Origin: Datnioides undecimradiatus
Lineage: Eukaryota; Chordata; Actinopteri; Lobotiformes; Datnioididae
NCBI GenBank assembly: GCA_008933995.1
Contig: WARS01000038.1
Location: 4,854,010 to 4,918,009 of the forward strand
Direction of reading: 5' to 3'
DNA length: 64,000 bases
This document shows, one piece after another, positions 1 to 11,654 of the stretch; position 1 is the stretch's first letter; every line of letters begins with the position of its first letter. The notes beneath the pieces were generated by a model. The model saw only the letters and a program-made list of their open reading frames with translations, was not told the origin of the DNA and did not search any database. The position numbers were made by a program, and so were the translations under genes.

Positions 1-122
1 GCATTATTATGTTATTTGCACAGCTAGAGGCAGTATGGGTAGAGATATGTTAGAAATATCATTTTTTTTATTCATAAACCATAAACTTTACCAAAGCTGA
101 GTTGTCTTTTTCCCGGGTCCAG

Positions 123-219
123 GTGACTCCTATGTCTGACAGAGACTTTGGCCGCTACAACTGCACAGCCAGGAACAACATCGGCGTTCGATACCAGGAG
201 TTCATTCTGGCTCAGGCAG
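123..219 (+). CDS. ncam2: ncam2 exon: end of Ig-like domain 5
   Basis: First visible coding exon of a neural cell adhesion molecule 2 gene, a homophilic cell-surface adhesion protein of neurons. It translates in frame 0 to 32 residues plus one base, beginning [14 protein letters not shown] and ending EFILAQA. The D-F-G-R-Y-N-C stretch is the Ig-fold DxGxYxC motif around the second cysteine of the domain, and N-C-T is an N-glycosylation sequon. A pyrimidine-containing acceptor ending CCAG precedes it and the donor is GTGAGTGT. It ends in phase 1 and joins the next exon to make the Asp of DVPS. The earlier part of Ig5, Ig1-4, the signal peptide and the promoter lie upstream of the window. NCAM2 is preferred over NCAM1 because the following exons match NCAM2 better (for example KPDSHGGVPI and the C-terminal DDSKA). 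Confidence 0.93.
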
Positions 220-450
220 GTGAGTGTGCATCCACATCTGTGTGTCGCTGGTACCTGGACTAATGAGATAGGTGATTTCATTTCAAGTCCAGAATGTGCA
301 GAGTCAGGGATCCCACACCTTTTGAATCACTGCTCTCACAGTAACTCTAACTGCTCAACTGCTTTGTAACCCTCTACCTCTCTACTAATGGTAATAGCCT
401 TATTTGCAATTCTCAGGAAGATAAATTCCACTACAACTCCCAACCCCTAT

Positions 451-589
451 TCAGCCTAGCCTAATCTCAAATAGTGCCGGCTGATTTACCATACCCCTCG
501 CTATTTACTGAAGTACCCCCTAATTTACGGTAGCGCAGGCTAATACACAATAGTGCAGTCCAATTATCTTTAGTGCAGATTGAATTGCT
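451..589. repeat. degenerate 20-bp minisatellite
   Basis: Seven consecutive units of 19-20 bp can be laid under one another: 451-470, 471-490, 491-510, 511-529, 530-549, 550-569 and 570-589. A rough consensus is ATAGTGCAGGCTAATTTACC. Units 5 to 7 are most alike, sharing TAGTGCAG or TAGCGCAG followed by a CTAAT/CAATT core. The units are well diverged, so this looks like an old array. Confidence 0.6.
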
Positions 590-1244
590 CTGGCTAAGGA
601 GAAAAGTAGTGAGCAAAAAGCTGACCTAATATGTAATCTTGCAGGAAACAATGTGCTTTGGAAGTTGTTTTGACACTTGCAACGCACGCACACAAGAAAA
701 CACCCGCGCACACACTCTCATGGGATGAAAAAGTTTGAGTCAGTAATGAAGGCTCCGAGGAAAGATGATCTCCACGCCGTCTTCAGAGCTAAACCTTGAG
801 TAAAAACCACTTAAAGTGCCTCTGCATGTAAGTGAGTTTGTAGTCGGGTTTAAACAATGCCACCAGTACATCCATGAATATTGCAGTGATGCTTTAAAAG
901 TCAGAAAGACACCAGAAGAGAGAGCAAATACATTGGTTTGTCACCAAAACCAAGGACACCGAGGACAAATGAAAGATGCGGCTGAGTGATGCACCCCCTT
1001 CCCTCAAAATGATCTAAATTATGTTAAATTGCTTTCAAGGCTTACAGTTATTATAGCAATAATGTCTATCTTTAGCTTGATTATGGGGGATGACAGTGAT
1101 GTAATGGCTCTGCAGCATTAAAAGCACCTTCATATTCAGGTGGAAAATGGATGTAATTACATTATAGTTATTACTGTGCAAATGTCAATGGATGTTTATG
1201 GTTTTTTTCAAGTTTTCTCTCTCAGAGTAGCTAATTATTTTAAA

Positions 1245-1500
1245 GGTATACTACGCAGGAATTGACGGTTATTGTCTGTAAACACAGCGTTTCATTGTAT
1301 TTGCGCTTTTTCGAGGCTGCATCTGTTACTTTATTGACTTCGTCTTGGACAGTGCTGCTGTTGGTCTGATGGTTGCAGTGTCATAAAGCCCCGACCCCAC
1401 CTGCGTGCTGGCATTGGCTGATGGCTTCACACCCAGAAACGTCCTGACCACAGCAAAATAAGAGTAAATACAGGCTGAGTGCAGGTCTTTAAGCTAATAT
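1245..1500. repeat. probable dispersed fish repeat
   Basis: The segment beginning GGTATACTACGCAGGA and running through the blocks around 1265-1345 and 1400-1480 resembles, from memory, a multi-copy element of teleost genomes. I could not identify terminal repeats or a target duplication, so its limits are approximate. It contains no coding potential of its own. Confidence 0.35.
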
Positions 1501-2180
1501 CATAACACACTGTATATGTGCAGGTTTGTTCAGTGCATTCAGAAGCTCCCTAGTTTGGGTGAAAGTATAGTATTTCTTGCATGACAATAAATGCAGAAGG
1601 GTAATTAATGAGACTTAAACGCAGCCTCATCTCTCCTGTTTTCCTGCGTAGACAGCAAAACAAAAGGCATTTTAAATCAAGAGTGAAAATGAAGTTTTGT
1701 TGTCCTGACCTCAGTGGATTAGGCTGTTAAAGTCAAATAAAGTTGTGTGCACAAGCAAACGTGTGCATGCAGTATCTAATTGGGGATGCAGTCTTGTACA
1801 ATAAGAAGACGTCGCTGATAAATATGATGTTTATCTCTAAACAAATGGAGGTGGTTGGTGCTTGCCAAAGCTGCTGGCAGGGAAAGTGTGCACCCGGTTT
1901 CAATAATGAGGATCTTTTATGTGGAGTGCACTGGTGGCTGGGTTCATTTATCTCTTGTAGCACATCAAGCTCGACATGAATGAAAGAACAGTCCAATTCT
2001 GACAGTAGCCTTGGTGTGTGTTTTTTCTTATGTCAGTGCTTTCATTTGGAAAAGTTTATGGATTTTCAGATTAACAGAAGCTCTGGATACAAGCTGTTCA
2101 GGCAAGACGTGCCAGCTTTTGAAGGGAAATCATTCAAATTCTGTGTGTGCTTGACCCGCGTCGTTATTTTGTCTTTTCAG

Positions 2181-2354
2181 ATGTACCATCGAATCCATAC
2201 TCAGTGCGCCTCTCAGCCGTTTCCCAGCGCCTGGCGACCGTTACCTTCATGAAGCCCGACTCGCATGGCGGCGTTCCCATCAGCTACTACCTGGTCCAGT
2301 ACAAGGAGGTTGGCTCGCAGGACTGGAGGGACGTCAAGTCGCACAGTGTCCAGA
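2181..2354 (+). CDS. ncam2: ncam2 exon: first half of FN3 domain 1
   Basis: Encodes DVPSNPYSVRLSAVSQ, then KPDSHGGVPISYYLVQYKEV and ending DVKSHSVQ, about residues 33-90 of the visible protein. This is the N-terminal half of the first fibronectin type III domain, which in NCAM proteins sits between the Ig domains and the membrane. The KPDSHGGVPI stretch is nearly identical to mammalian NCAM2. Acceptor TCTTTTCAG; donor GTGAGTGG after a single base of the following codon (phase 1). The exon is 174 nt and interrupts the FN3 domain in the middle, as in other NCAM genes. It is more GC-rich than the flanking introns. Confidence 0.95.
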
Positions 2355-4831
2355 GTGAGTGGTGCATCTGTTCATGGGGTAACCTCAACAGTGAAAGCAA
2401 TGTTTTTCAGACCTTTTTGCTGCGGTGTTTGCTCACCGAGTAAAATAAAAAGAGCATTCATCTGCTGCGGAGGTGGGCCGTGTTCTTTCTGAGAAGACGA
2501 CTAAAAGCCCACTCCAGCACACACCTTCCTCTGTCTCCGTTTACCAATTTTGCCGGCTTGGACCCATCAGATCAATAATGAAGCTTTCACCAGTTCACAT
2601 GCTCAGCTCGTTCATGGACAGAGCTGGATTGTTAACGTACCACGCTATATATGAAAGGTTGTTAAAAGCACTGATGAGCACCAATGATCGAAAGGTAAAT
2701 TACACACTTTCTGCTCCGTGGAACAAAACCTCACATTAAGTTTTCTAAGTGGGGCTCGAGCAAAAGCCAGATATTATACTACACCTAATACAGAGGCTTT
2801 ACATGGCCGCTGAAAATACAGTTGTTTTTCAGATTTTTGAATGTATTTTTCAACTTTGCAGACGACCATTGGTCTCCATTCATTTCTGTACCGCCTGATG
2901 ATCACACCAGGTTAACACCAAATAAGGCATTTACATACATTTATGTCTGCTAACCTGATCTGGTTTAGGACTGCGAATTGATTGACAGATGGATGGATGG
3001 ATGGATGGATGGATGGATGGATGGACGGACGGACGGATGGATGGAAAATGGAAGCCGGAGGAAAAATAGTCAGCCGATAAGCAGGTCTGACAAACCTGAA
3101 GGGCTTATCACTAATATCCCTCATTTCAGAGTCAATTACAATATGGAGATGCGGTGAGGTGAATACTAAACAGTAGTAGTTTAACATTATAAATATACTG
3201 CACACATGGAGGAAACGGAGAGGGACATGCATGAAGGAATAAGGAAGAAACATCAGGGACTCAGGGGCTCGACTGTGAATTTGATTTCCTGCCTGTTTAG
3301 TTAAATTTGACCCGTTATTCATTTTTAGGACTAAAATATTAAAATTGCGAGCAGGTCTAATTATAAACCAGTAAGTGGCGTCGTATTATCACAGAAGCCA
3401 CTTCAGATATCCTCAGTAGAACATCCTCACACAATAAACTCTTCAATATAATGAGATGCCTGGACTCGTTTCATTTGAATGCTTTTGCCCAAATTGAAAT
3501 GTCTGCTTATAGCCTGGAAAGTAACCTAGCACCGCTGCAAATTGCAGAATTTGTTTCCAGTTCCGGGACTAAAGAACTGCAAAAGCACCTATTACCATTC
3601 AAGTATTTAATTTGTGCAGAGTGACGAAAAACAACAACTTTCACTCAAGCTCATTACACTGCAGACTCTCTGCTGCCTTTCTGAATAGTAAAGGTTATGC
3701 AAATAGACTCTTGTGACTGTAGAATTTAAATAGGAATGTGCTCTGTTAATAAGATTTCCTGTTTTCCCCAATAATCAATGACATTTACAGTACGAATGCA
3801 GGAGATTGCATTGTTTTCACTGTTGCTACAGTATTCTTCATAATACTGTGCTGTGATCTCGTGATTCACACTCTCCCTGCTTTCCTCTGAATGCATCGTT
3901 TCTGGGTTTTATTGTTTAATATTGCAATGGGTTTCTTTTTTCTCAAAATTCTTGTTGTTTCTTATTCGCCTCACTTTACAAGTAGCTTACAAATGCAGCG
4001 TTTACACAGTGAATGCCATCTTACATTTACATACTTAACACTGTTTATTATTATTCTTTCCTGCTTCTCTTTCTAAGTTATATTTTAGGAACAAATGCTT
4101 TCGTTCTGAGACTTTGAACAACTGATGAGCTCAAACCTTAATGTATACATCAATATTGCAATATACAGTTAGATATACATTTAGTACAGTTTTGATGCAC
4201 CAAACATGGTCAACACTCAATATGTTAATATGCAATTGTTGAACCTCTCTTTGCAAAACCCTTGAGAATTAAGGTGTCAGCTGTGTTTCTGGATGGCCAG
4301 GCAGCATCTGGGACCCCCTCCCCGGTACTTTTCCCAAAAGTCAGAATTGGTGGGGTGGTGGTGTTCGACAATCCTTTTAACTTTTTGAAACCTGCGATTT
4401 CACGAGCAAGGCCATTCGCTGGATCGTCCAGGTCCATTTACCTCTGTCACTGAACAACATACTTAAATGGGAAAGTGTCTGCAGGTGTGCATTGTTATCC
4501 CCATTCAGCAGATTGTGTCTCGCCCCCTGTTTGATGACAGCAGGTTCTCGTCCAACCTTCAAGTTTGTTCGACAACAGCTATAAAACCTTTTACTCGTTT
4601 CCCATAAACTAGTTAGTTTCAAGGACACTGACATCCTTAATCTTCTAAGGGAGGATTTTGGAGTGTGGCTGCAGGAATTTGCGGCGTTGTTGACGTTTTA
4701 TGGTTGTTTTCTTGGTCGTTTTCTGATCTGCAGAGGCCCAAACCATGAAAACACTCATTGTTTTAATGATTCACTTCGCTCACTACACGACTCACAGTTG
4801 ACGCACATTTGCCGTTGACATCTCTCTCCAG
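2355..4831 (+). other. ncam2: ncam2 intron within FN3-1
   Basis: A 2.5-kb GT-AG intron. It contains a GATG tetranucleotide array (2988-3045). The segment around 4225-4634 has open frames on both strands, none of which I recognise. The acceptor is CTCTCTCCAG. No additional exon is evident. Confidence 0.85.
2988..3045. repeat. (GATG)n microsatellite
   Basis: About 14 tandem GATG units, the last few changed to GACG. It is a simple tetranucleotide array inside an ncam2 intron. Confidence 0.97.
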
Positions 4832-4951
4832 CGACAGTGGTGCTGACGGGACTAGAGCCCAACACGACGTATGAAGTTCGAGTGGCAGCAGTCAACGGAA
4901 AGGGTCAGGGGGAGTTCAGCCACACGGAGACCTTCCAGACTTTACCAATCC
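4832..4951 (+). CDS. ncam2: ncam2 exon: second half of FN3 domain 1
   Basis: Encodes, after the split Thr codon, [20 protein letters not shown] then [19 protein letters not shown], about residues 91-130 of the visible protein. It completes FN3 domain 1: the Y-E-V-R-V-A-A-V-N segment is the typical strand F of an FN3 fold, and N-T-T is a glycosylation sequon. Mammalian NCAM2 has a closely similar sequence here ([20 protein letters not shown]). Acceptor CTCTCCAG; donor GTGAGTCT. The exon is 120 nt and ends in phase 1, making the Arg of R-E-P-S-P-P with the next exon. Confidence 0.96.
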
Positions 4952-5930
4952 GTGAGTCTCACCCAGCTCCTTTGCTTACACATTCTTCAAAATAAGAGCT
5001 TCACAACTCGTTAGGATTCAGCCCAAAGAGGATCATCACGTGTGTTCAAACCGCTAAATACATACAGTATGTATCCTGTCATAATCACTTTTAATCATTG
5101 CTGCAATGGCTTTATAGCAATCAGGCATGGCTAACTGTTAATTATCAGCATATCCCGGCATTTCACCAATGCTGATGAGCAGGTTTAAACCTCAGAGCCC
5201 ACAAATGTCAGGTTTTATAAAATAAGGCTAAATATTTATATAAAAATGATATTTGTAGCCAAATGTCATATTAATAAATGAAGATGGCTGAAAAGCAAAC
5301 ATGCTGCTAAATCTATTCAAAGGATGAGCGCCTTCACTGAAATGAGACCTGTTTGCCATCTCATGAAACTCCGGCGTGCTTCTGTTTGAAATGGTTACAA
5401 CCTACTCATATATCAGTGATATGAATCCAGATTATTGGTGCCAGGAATAGATCCTGTCAAATTTGTGCCTTGATGTGAAACTGCTGCGTTAAAAATTATA
5501 CACTGCAGGGCTTTTATGGTAAGCATTTTATATATTCTGGCAATCTGGCACAGCAGGATTGCAGTAAATCTGGGCAAGGCCGCAGAAAAAAGTGTTTCCC
5601 CCGTTAATATTTTACAGCAGTGCAGCTCCTGAGAATGGATGTTGGGAAGAAGACCCAATTAGCAAAATACAGTGAATAATAAGAAGCTCCAGTCAACATT
5701 AGTTATTGCCAGGCAGTGGGAGTCGCCTTGTAATATGAATTTAATTCAGCTTAAAACCGTCTCTCTCCTTGCACTGCATCCTTATCTCATATCTCACATT
5801 GCCACCTGCTCCCCTACCTGGGAATGCACACACAGCCACACACATCCACTCACAGAAACAACACACACACACACAAAGACACATTGTTTCGCATCTCTGC
5901 TGACGCCCCCACCCCTCGTGTCTCCCTCAG
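4952..5930 (+). other. ncam2: ncam2 intron between FN3-1 and FN3-2
   Basis: A 979-bp GT-AG intron with a short CA microsatellite (about 5860-5875) near its 3' end. The acceptor region is TCTCCCTCAG. In mammalian NCAM1 the equivalent junction receives small muscle-type alternative exons; no such exon was recognised here. Confidence 0.85.
5860..5875. repeat. (CA)n microsatellite
   Basis: Short CA dinucleotide run in a wider CA-rich stretch (about 5825-5880), just upstream of an ncam2 acceptor. Confidence 0.85.
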
Positions 5931-6052
5931 GGGAGCCGAGTCCGCCGGCGGTCCACGGGCAGAGAGGGATGGGCAAGGCCTACAGGCTGGGGCTGGTCAA
6001 GCAGGACGACGGAGGGATGCCCATTGTGGAGTATATAGTCAAGTACAAGACT
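5931..6052 (+). CDS. ncam2: ncam2 exon: first half of FN3 domain 2
   Basis: Encodes, after the split Arg, EPSPPAVHGQRGMGKAYRLG, then LVKQDDGGMPIVEYIVKYKT, about residues 131-171 of the visible protein. This is the N-terminal half of the second, membrane-proximal FN3 domain. REPSPP, KQDDGG.PI.EYIVKY and the spacing match mammalian NCAM2. Acceptor CTCCCTCAG; donor GTGAGTAC. The exon is 122 nt and ends on a codon boundary (phase 0), so the next exon opens with Asp. It is clearly GC-richer than its surroundings. Confidence 0.96.
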
Positions 6053-8247
6053 GTGAGTACAGTTAAACATGGCTGCTACAGTCAGATCCATGTCCAAAAA
6101 TTATTAGAAGCCTCTCTGTTGTGCTTTGTTACAGGTTTATTTGGATCCCACACACACTCTCCTGCTGCCATAAATACTTACTAGTGCATGTGTATTAATC
6201 TGCAGCTAAACAGTGGTACTCAGCAGGAGCACACTTTGCTCTTGCGTTTGACAAAAACTACTTTTAGGAATCATTTCTGCCTTTTTCTAAAGATGAAACT
6301 TGCGAATCGAGGAGGAATTAGGCAGCTCGACGAGTTGCAGACTTTGAGGGTATTAAGAGAAGCTCCATTTATTTAATGGGGTGAAGATTATCCTCTAAAA
6401 CAGATTTAGTTAAAAACACAGCCTGATCTAATATATAATCAAATTAAATTGAATTATAATGTAGTCAATATTTCTCTAAGTTTTCACTTTGTTCCTAATA
6501 AAACAGGAAGTACTTGCATGCACGATGGCCCACTAGCATTTTTGGATCCGTCCATTCAGTTTTATTAACTTTTGTCAGTGTAGCTTTTATTATTTTGATG
6601 CAGTGATTGTTCTAACTAAGTTTGTTTATTATGTCGTCTTGCTTAAACTGCAGTAAGTCATGATAAATATGCATGAAAGTGATGAAATTATCAGCATTAA
6701 TAGCCCTATGATGATGATATAGCATGAGTCACCCTCTTTTAGATTGCTAGTGAGAAGGCTCCCATCAGAATAATCAACAGATCGTGCTGAAACTGTAATT
6801 TTCATATTCCCCTACTCATCAACCGTTGAGCTAAATGTTCCAAACCCTGAATAGAGCAAGGCTGCCACTTACTAAATTAACAAAAGAGGAGGCGTCCAGT
6901 GTGGAGGGGGCGTTCTCTTTCATTGTGAAGCATGTTATTTTGCCTTGCATAAAAGACACCAAAACAGCTCGAAATCCTCCATCTTCCTTTGTGTTTGACA
7001 CAATAGCGACACAGGATGTGACACTGGGAATGCGCTTTCCTCCCAGTGGAGTGCGCGTGACTCACTAGCTTAATAGGTTCCCGTCGATTGAGTAGAGCGG
7101 GTGCGTCGGTGGCAAAATGAATAATGTTCTGCTTGAGGATCTCTATTTTTCTATCCTTGTGTCACTTACAATTCATGTTTTATATGAGAGTACACACACA
7201 AGCTCCCCGAATTCACTCATCCATTTAAGTAGTTGATTTTTTTGTGTGTAAAATAGGAAAAAAAAACAAAAAAGCGGCTTAAACTCACAAGATAAGGCGA
7301 GCGACTGAGATGAAGCCAGGAAGCAGAATGGATGGCACTTGCACAAAAACTCTCCACAGGACTAAGTGGATTTGAGCTGGTCCAAATCTCCAATCTCCCC
7401 AATGCTAATGTGTAGCAGGCATTTCACTGTCTCATTGAGACAGTAACAGCGATTTAAAATAATGCTGCTGCAGATGAAAACATGCTGCAGACGAGAGGGT
7501 CAGGAAGTCTCAGAGAGGCTTTTGAAGGCCAGAGCCAGTAAAAAGGCAGACGCTTCACACTCCGGTAACCTTTTGGCCTCATCTGGCATCACAAGCACAC
7601 AACCGCTTCATCATGCAGGGGCGTGCAGAACGGATGAACCTGCAGACTCCAGTCAATCCGGACAAATGTTACATACATCTGCGCCATGGACCTTGACTTT
7701 ATAAAAGCCCATTCTGTCCTCGAACATTGGGAAGAAAAGGTGCAAGAATGATAAGCAGGCAGTGCATTTGGTATGCTCTCAATGCACAGCTCGCGGCCTG
7801 ACTCTTCAATTTTCCAATCCTTTGTTTGCGATTGGTCTCAAGACGAAGGGGGAGGAAGGAAAGGAAAGGAAAGGAAGAATGATGTAAGGAAGGGGGAAGT
7901 AGGGAAAAGGCTGCAGCCACAAAGGAACGAAAAGGTTTACAATAACTTGTGTGAACTCGATGAAAAACAGAGGATTACCTCTTATTCTTTCTTTTTACTC
8001 ATGCAAGTGCGTCCGTGTGGGCGTTTCACAAGTGCAACTCAATTTCTTATTGCAGTAACCCTCCGAATCCCCAGATTAAAAACACAAAGGGTAAGCTGTT
8101 GTTTATCACGTAAAAAACAACACTTCCTCAGCTCGCCTTTTGATGCTGGCAGACAAAAATGAAAAGTAGAGCACTGATTAAAGCTATTATTTACTCACGG
8201 GTACGGGACCTTTCTCTTATATTTACCCCCTTCTTCTTTCCTCTCAG
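6053..8247 (+). other. ncam2: ncam2 intron within FN3-2
   Basis: A 2.2-kb GT-AG intron. It carries a short GGAAA-type purine repeat (7854-7877). The acceptor is CTTTCCTCTCAG. No other exon, RNA gene or recognised transposable element was seen. Confidence 0.85.
7854..7877. repeat. purine simple repeat (GGAAA-like)
   Basis: Short run of GGAAGGAAAGGAAAGGAAA-type units in an ncam2 intron. Confidence 0.85.
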
Positions 8248-8422
8248 GACAAAGAGGAGCAGTGGATGACCAAGCTGGTTCCAGGAGCGAATGACTTTGC
8301 GATGCTGCAGCCTCTGCAGTGGAACACGAGATACGAAGTGGAAATCACAGCGCGCAATGTCAAGGGCCTGTCGGAGCCCACCTTCTATCAGTTCTTCATG
8401 CCACAGAAACCCGACATTACAG
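8248..8422 (+). CDS. ncam2: ncam2 exon: second half of FN3 domain 2
   Basis: Encodes DKEEQWMTKLVPGANDFAML, then QPLQWNTRYEVEITARNVKG and ending LSEPTFYQFFMPQKPDIT, about residues 172-229 of the visible protein. It completes the second FN3 domain (W-N-T-R-Y-E-V-E-I-T-A-R-N is the strand F region) and enters the stalk before the membrane. MPQKPDI corresponds to MPPKPNI of mammalian NCAM2. Acceptor CTCTCAG; donor GTAAAAGC, the weakest donor in the visible gene, with one base left for the next codon (phase 1). Reading through this donor meets a stop at 8446-8448 after only eight extra residues, with no hydrophobic tail, so simple read-through would not create a GPI-anchored form. Confidence 0.96.
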
Positions 8423-9280
8423 GTAAAAGCGTGATAAAAGAAAACTAATTTGCCTTTTTAATCCACATTTCCTTCCCTTGCCCACTTCTAGCGGGTATTT
8501 ACCGCTTTTTGAGAGCCCCCTGAGAACATTTCTATACTTGTTCGTCGTCATGTTATTGGCGCCGCTGGAAAGAGCGATAGCATTGGCGATAACAAAAGCA
8601 AGAGAGCAAGATGTACCAGTCGAGATAAAGCGAGCCTCAGAGCGCAGCAGGCCTCATAGCTGCATTGCTTTCTGGACAAATGAGGCTGCTGTCAGTGGAG
8701 AAATTGGTGCCTGGGCTTCTCCTGCAATGGATTTCTCCCCCCACATGATTGTTGAATGGCGTTTAAATCTGAGAGACCAAGGGGATGGTGGGGGTGAAGC
8801 AGCCGCAGCTCAAAAGTTGTTTTCTTGTGTTGCTTTGAAAAGCTGGACATTTCTGCTGCTGGAGCTGCTGAAGAACCGTGTTCGGTCGGCAAAAGAACAA
8901 AAGTAGGAGCAAAACGAGTCGAGAGCTTCACGATGCATCACAAGTGTTACAGCAACTCCCATAACAACACAACATCCTGTTTTCCCATAATGCAACTCAG
9001 TAGCGACCACCCCAGAAGCCCTGCAGAGGCACATACAGTTACATTAAAAAGGCCGAGCATGGTCGTGTGTTAAGTAAACCAAACTTCATGTGTAAAATCA
9101 GTGGAATGACCCTTTAAAGTAGCATCAGGATGCATGTTTTGATGCTTTGCTTGGTAAAGACAGAGCAGAGAATGATCTGATTAAAGGGCTTTAGGTCATT
9201 TCCAGTTGCAGAACAAGACCAAACCAACGTGTGTTTGAGCAGAGTCTTATCATGCAGAGCTGAGGCAGGCAGTTAATCCA

Positions 9281-9453
9281 GTAGTTGACTGACAGAAAAT
9301 GAATCGCTATTAATTTGATGGTCGATGCAACGTTTGGGTCAGTTATCAGGACGGCTTTCCAAATATTTCATCTGCTTTATTTCATTTTGAATCATTTGTC
9401 TGTTGGAGAAGCAACTAATCTATTAATCGAGGAAAAGGTTTTGCAGTTGCGGG
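9281..9453. repeat. diverged percomorph dispersed repeat
   Basis: Starts GTAGTTGACTGACAGAAAAT and ends with CTATTAATCGAGGAAAA and GCAGTTGCGGGA. This layout, with ATTAATCG-type motifs at the ends and a CAAATATTTCATCTGC-like centre, matches from memory a very common non-autonomous repeat of percomorph fish. The centre is shortened relative to the copies I know. No open reading frame. Confidence 0.5.
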
Positions 9454-10473
9454 ATGTAAACGTGCTGTTGGTCCATTTTGCATTTTCATCACTGAGGCTT
9501 GGAATTGGACCAAGAGTCTCGTCCTGAGCGTTGATGTCCACACCGGGGACTCATTCACACCTGTTCAAATAAACAGCAACAAACGGCGAAAATCACACCG
9601 GGGTTCGCCCGAGAGAAAGGCGGCACAAACGAAAACACCCTCAGGCTGGTGGTTTTCTTCTTTCAAACACCCCTCTCTTCTCCTTCCTCTTCTTCTCTCC
9701 ATTCATCCCGCGCTTCTCCCGTGGTGCTGCTTTGCGATTCTGCACCAGAAAGCAGCGCAGACAGAATGCTTCTGCATGGCCAGTCGAGCTCATTTCTCAT
9801 TTGAACAGACCAGCACGCAGACGCTCGCATAAGCCAGTGCACAAACACGGACATCTTTTTCAGCTCCGTGTCGTCCTTATGTTGAAGTTACGGTTCTGCC
9901 TCATGAGACGTGTGTGTTTGTTAGTCTTGTGCTTAATGTCCCAGAAAGAAGAAGAAGAAGGGGGGAAAAAAAAAAAAAAGGGATGTCTAGATGTGCAGGA
10001 AGCTTCTCATTTCCAAGTCCTCCCGGCCATTTGCGCTAACACACGTGTGCAGAAATGCAAACAGTGGCTTTGATGTGTGCCGCGTGCAGCAGCGTTCCAC
10101 TTTGAAGCCAGAGCACGCGCGGTTAAAGACATATAGACCCACGTACTGAAATAAAAATGTTATGTGCTCTCCTCCCCTCCCTGCAGACCTCGCATTCACA
10201 TGTGAAAACAACAAAAAAAAACCAAACAAAACAAAAGAAGGCTGTTGTTCTGGTCTCCTCTCCGCGCCTGTTACCACATCCATTTGTGCTGTTTTGGATC
10301 GAGCAAGTGTTTGCCTCTGTCATTACTGCACTGGCTAAATGGCCTGTGAGAGTGTGTGCTGCTTTTCAAACAGAAAACAAGGCCGGGGAAACGGCAAGCT
10401 TAAGGCGGGTCACTTCGATTGGCTGTCCTCTCTTGTTAGCGAACAGCGGTGCATCGTGGGAAAGAGCCTGGGA

Positions 10474-10492
10474 AGAGAGAGAGAGAGAGAGA
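10474..10492. repeat. (GA)n microsatellite
   Basis: Run of about nine GA units in the large ncam2 intron. Confidence 0.9.
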
Positions 10493-10868
10493 CAGGGAGA
10501 AGATGCTTTTCTCTTAATGTGTTTGAAAAGGAGGAGCCCCAGCAAGCAGAGCAGGACTCTCAGAAATCTCTCTTGTATGAGGCCAAACTCACCGGAGAAT
10601 CGCTCGCTCAGACTTTGTCTCTCTCTGCAAATCACACAGTTTATGTTTACTGCATTTTCATTGAGCAAAGGCGTCCATCTTTATACTTTTCAGCCCAAAC
10701 GACGCTCGTTTCTTTACATAATCTCGCAGAGTCGTGCAGGTTAGGCAGAAAAACGACTCCCATGTTCTGCCCCGCTGAATCAAATTGGATGAGGAGGAAG
10801 TCTGGTCAGTGTTAACTCAATCAGCAATATTAGATGTGAAATGTCTGCCAATCCCAATTGAGGACCAT

Positions 10869-10869
10869 C

Positions 10870-10907
<38 letters not shown>
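10869..10907. repeat. (TC)n microsatellite
   Basis: About 19 CT/TC units with one GT interruption near 10877, followed by a short C-rich tail. Confidence 0.95.
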
Positions 10908-10909
<2 letters not shown>

Positions 10910-11640
10910 CCTCTCCGATTCACCACCTCACTTTTTCATTCTCTCATATAAACACACGTGTGAACGCTGGACGAAAGAAATATTTTCCCCTGGACACAGA
11001 AAATATGTTCACACTATATAGGTGCTTTCTATCTCTGGCCAGCCAATTTCTCTCCTCAATTCTCCCTCTATGTATTATGCATTTGCAGGGTATTGAATTG
11101 GCACTTTTCTTTTTTTCTCTCCCTCCTCCTCCTTTCTCCATCTTTTTCGAGTTTGTACCGGGCTGCGTAACCTTCTGCCCCCTCCTGCTCGCAGAGAATC
11201 CTTTAAGAATAATGCCATTGATTGCAACACTGCCCTTGGTTCCTTTTCAATTTACTCTTCTTCCTTTGAGGCTTTTTTTTTTTTTTTCAAATCAAAGATT
11301 TCTTTTCGCTTCCTAAATCACTGCCACCGTCCCTCTGCCTTCCACAGCTACAGCATTGTGTCTCTCACGCCAGATTTGGGGGTTTTTTTTGTCTTATGAT
11401 CCTCTTTGCATCCCTGTAACGCACTGCTTTGTTAGCGTGACATGACTGTAGCCTGACAGGAGCAGACTTTACCACCTTGGTCTCTTCGGTTTTAAGCATT
11501 AAGATAACGTGGCAGTCCAAAGGAACCACCCCTAAAAAATTAAAAAATACAATATTATTGAAAGTTTTCCACATTTCTGCCTCTTGTTCAGATGCTTGGA
11601 TGAAAAATATGCAGTGCTTTGTTTGTAAGGGCTTCTGTTT

Positions 11641-11654
11641 GTTGCCATGGTAAC
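11641..11654. promoter_or_regulatory. RFX-type X-box palindrome
   Basis: GTTGCCATGGTAAC fits the established RFX consensus GTTRCC, two bases, RGYAAC exactly on both half-sites. RFX factors control ciliary and neuronal genes. Only the motif is seen; occupancy and target are unknown. Confidence 0.45.

Larger units (their letters stand above)
220..2180 (+). other. ncam2: ncam2 intron, Ig5 to FN3-1
   Basis: A 1.96-kb GT-AG intron. It contains a degenerate 20-bp minisatellite (451-589) and a stretch around 1245-1500 that resembles a dispersed fish repeat. Its acceptor is preceded by a TTTTGTCTTTTCAG pyrimidine tract. I saw no further exon in it. Confidence 0.85.

Noticed and set aside
4225-4634. 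Overlapping open frames on both strands, considered as a decayed transposable element or processed pseudogene
   Set aside because: No recognisable protein family, terminal repeats or target duplications; left as unassigned intron sequence.
10157-10744. 195-codon open frame on the plus strand, the longest in the window
   Set aside because: It spans a lysine/glutamine-rich A tract and a GA microsatellite, has overlapping open frames in other phases and matches no family I know; it lies inside an ncam2 intron without splice support.
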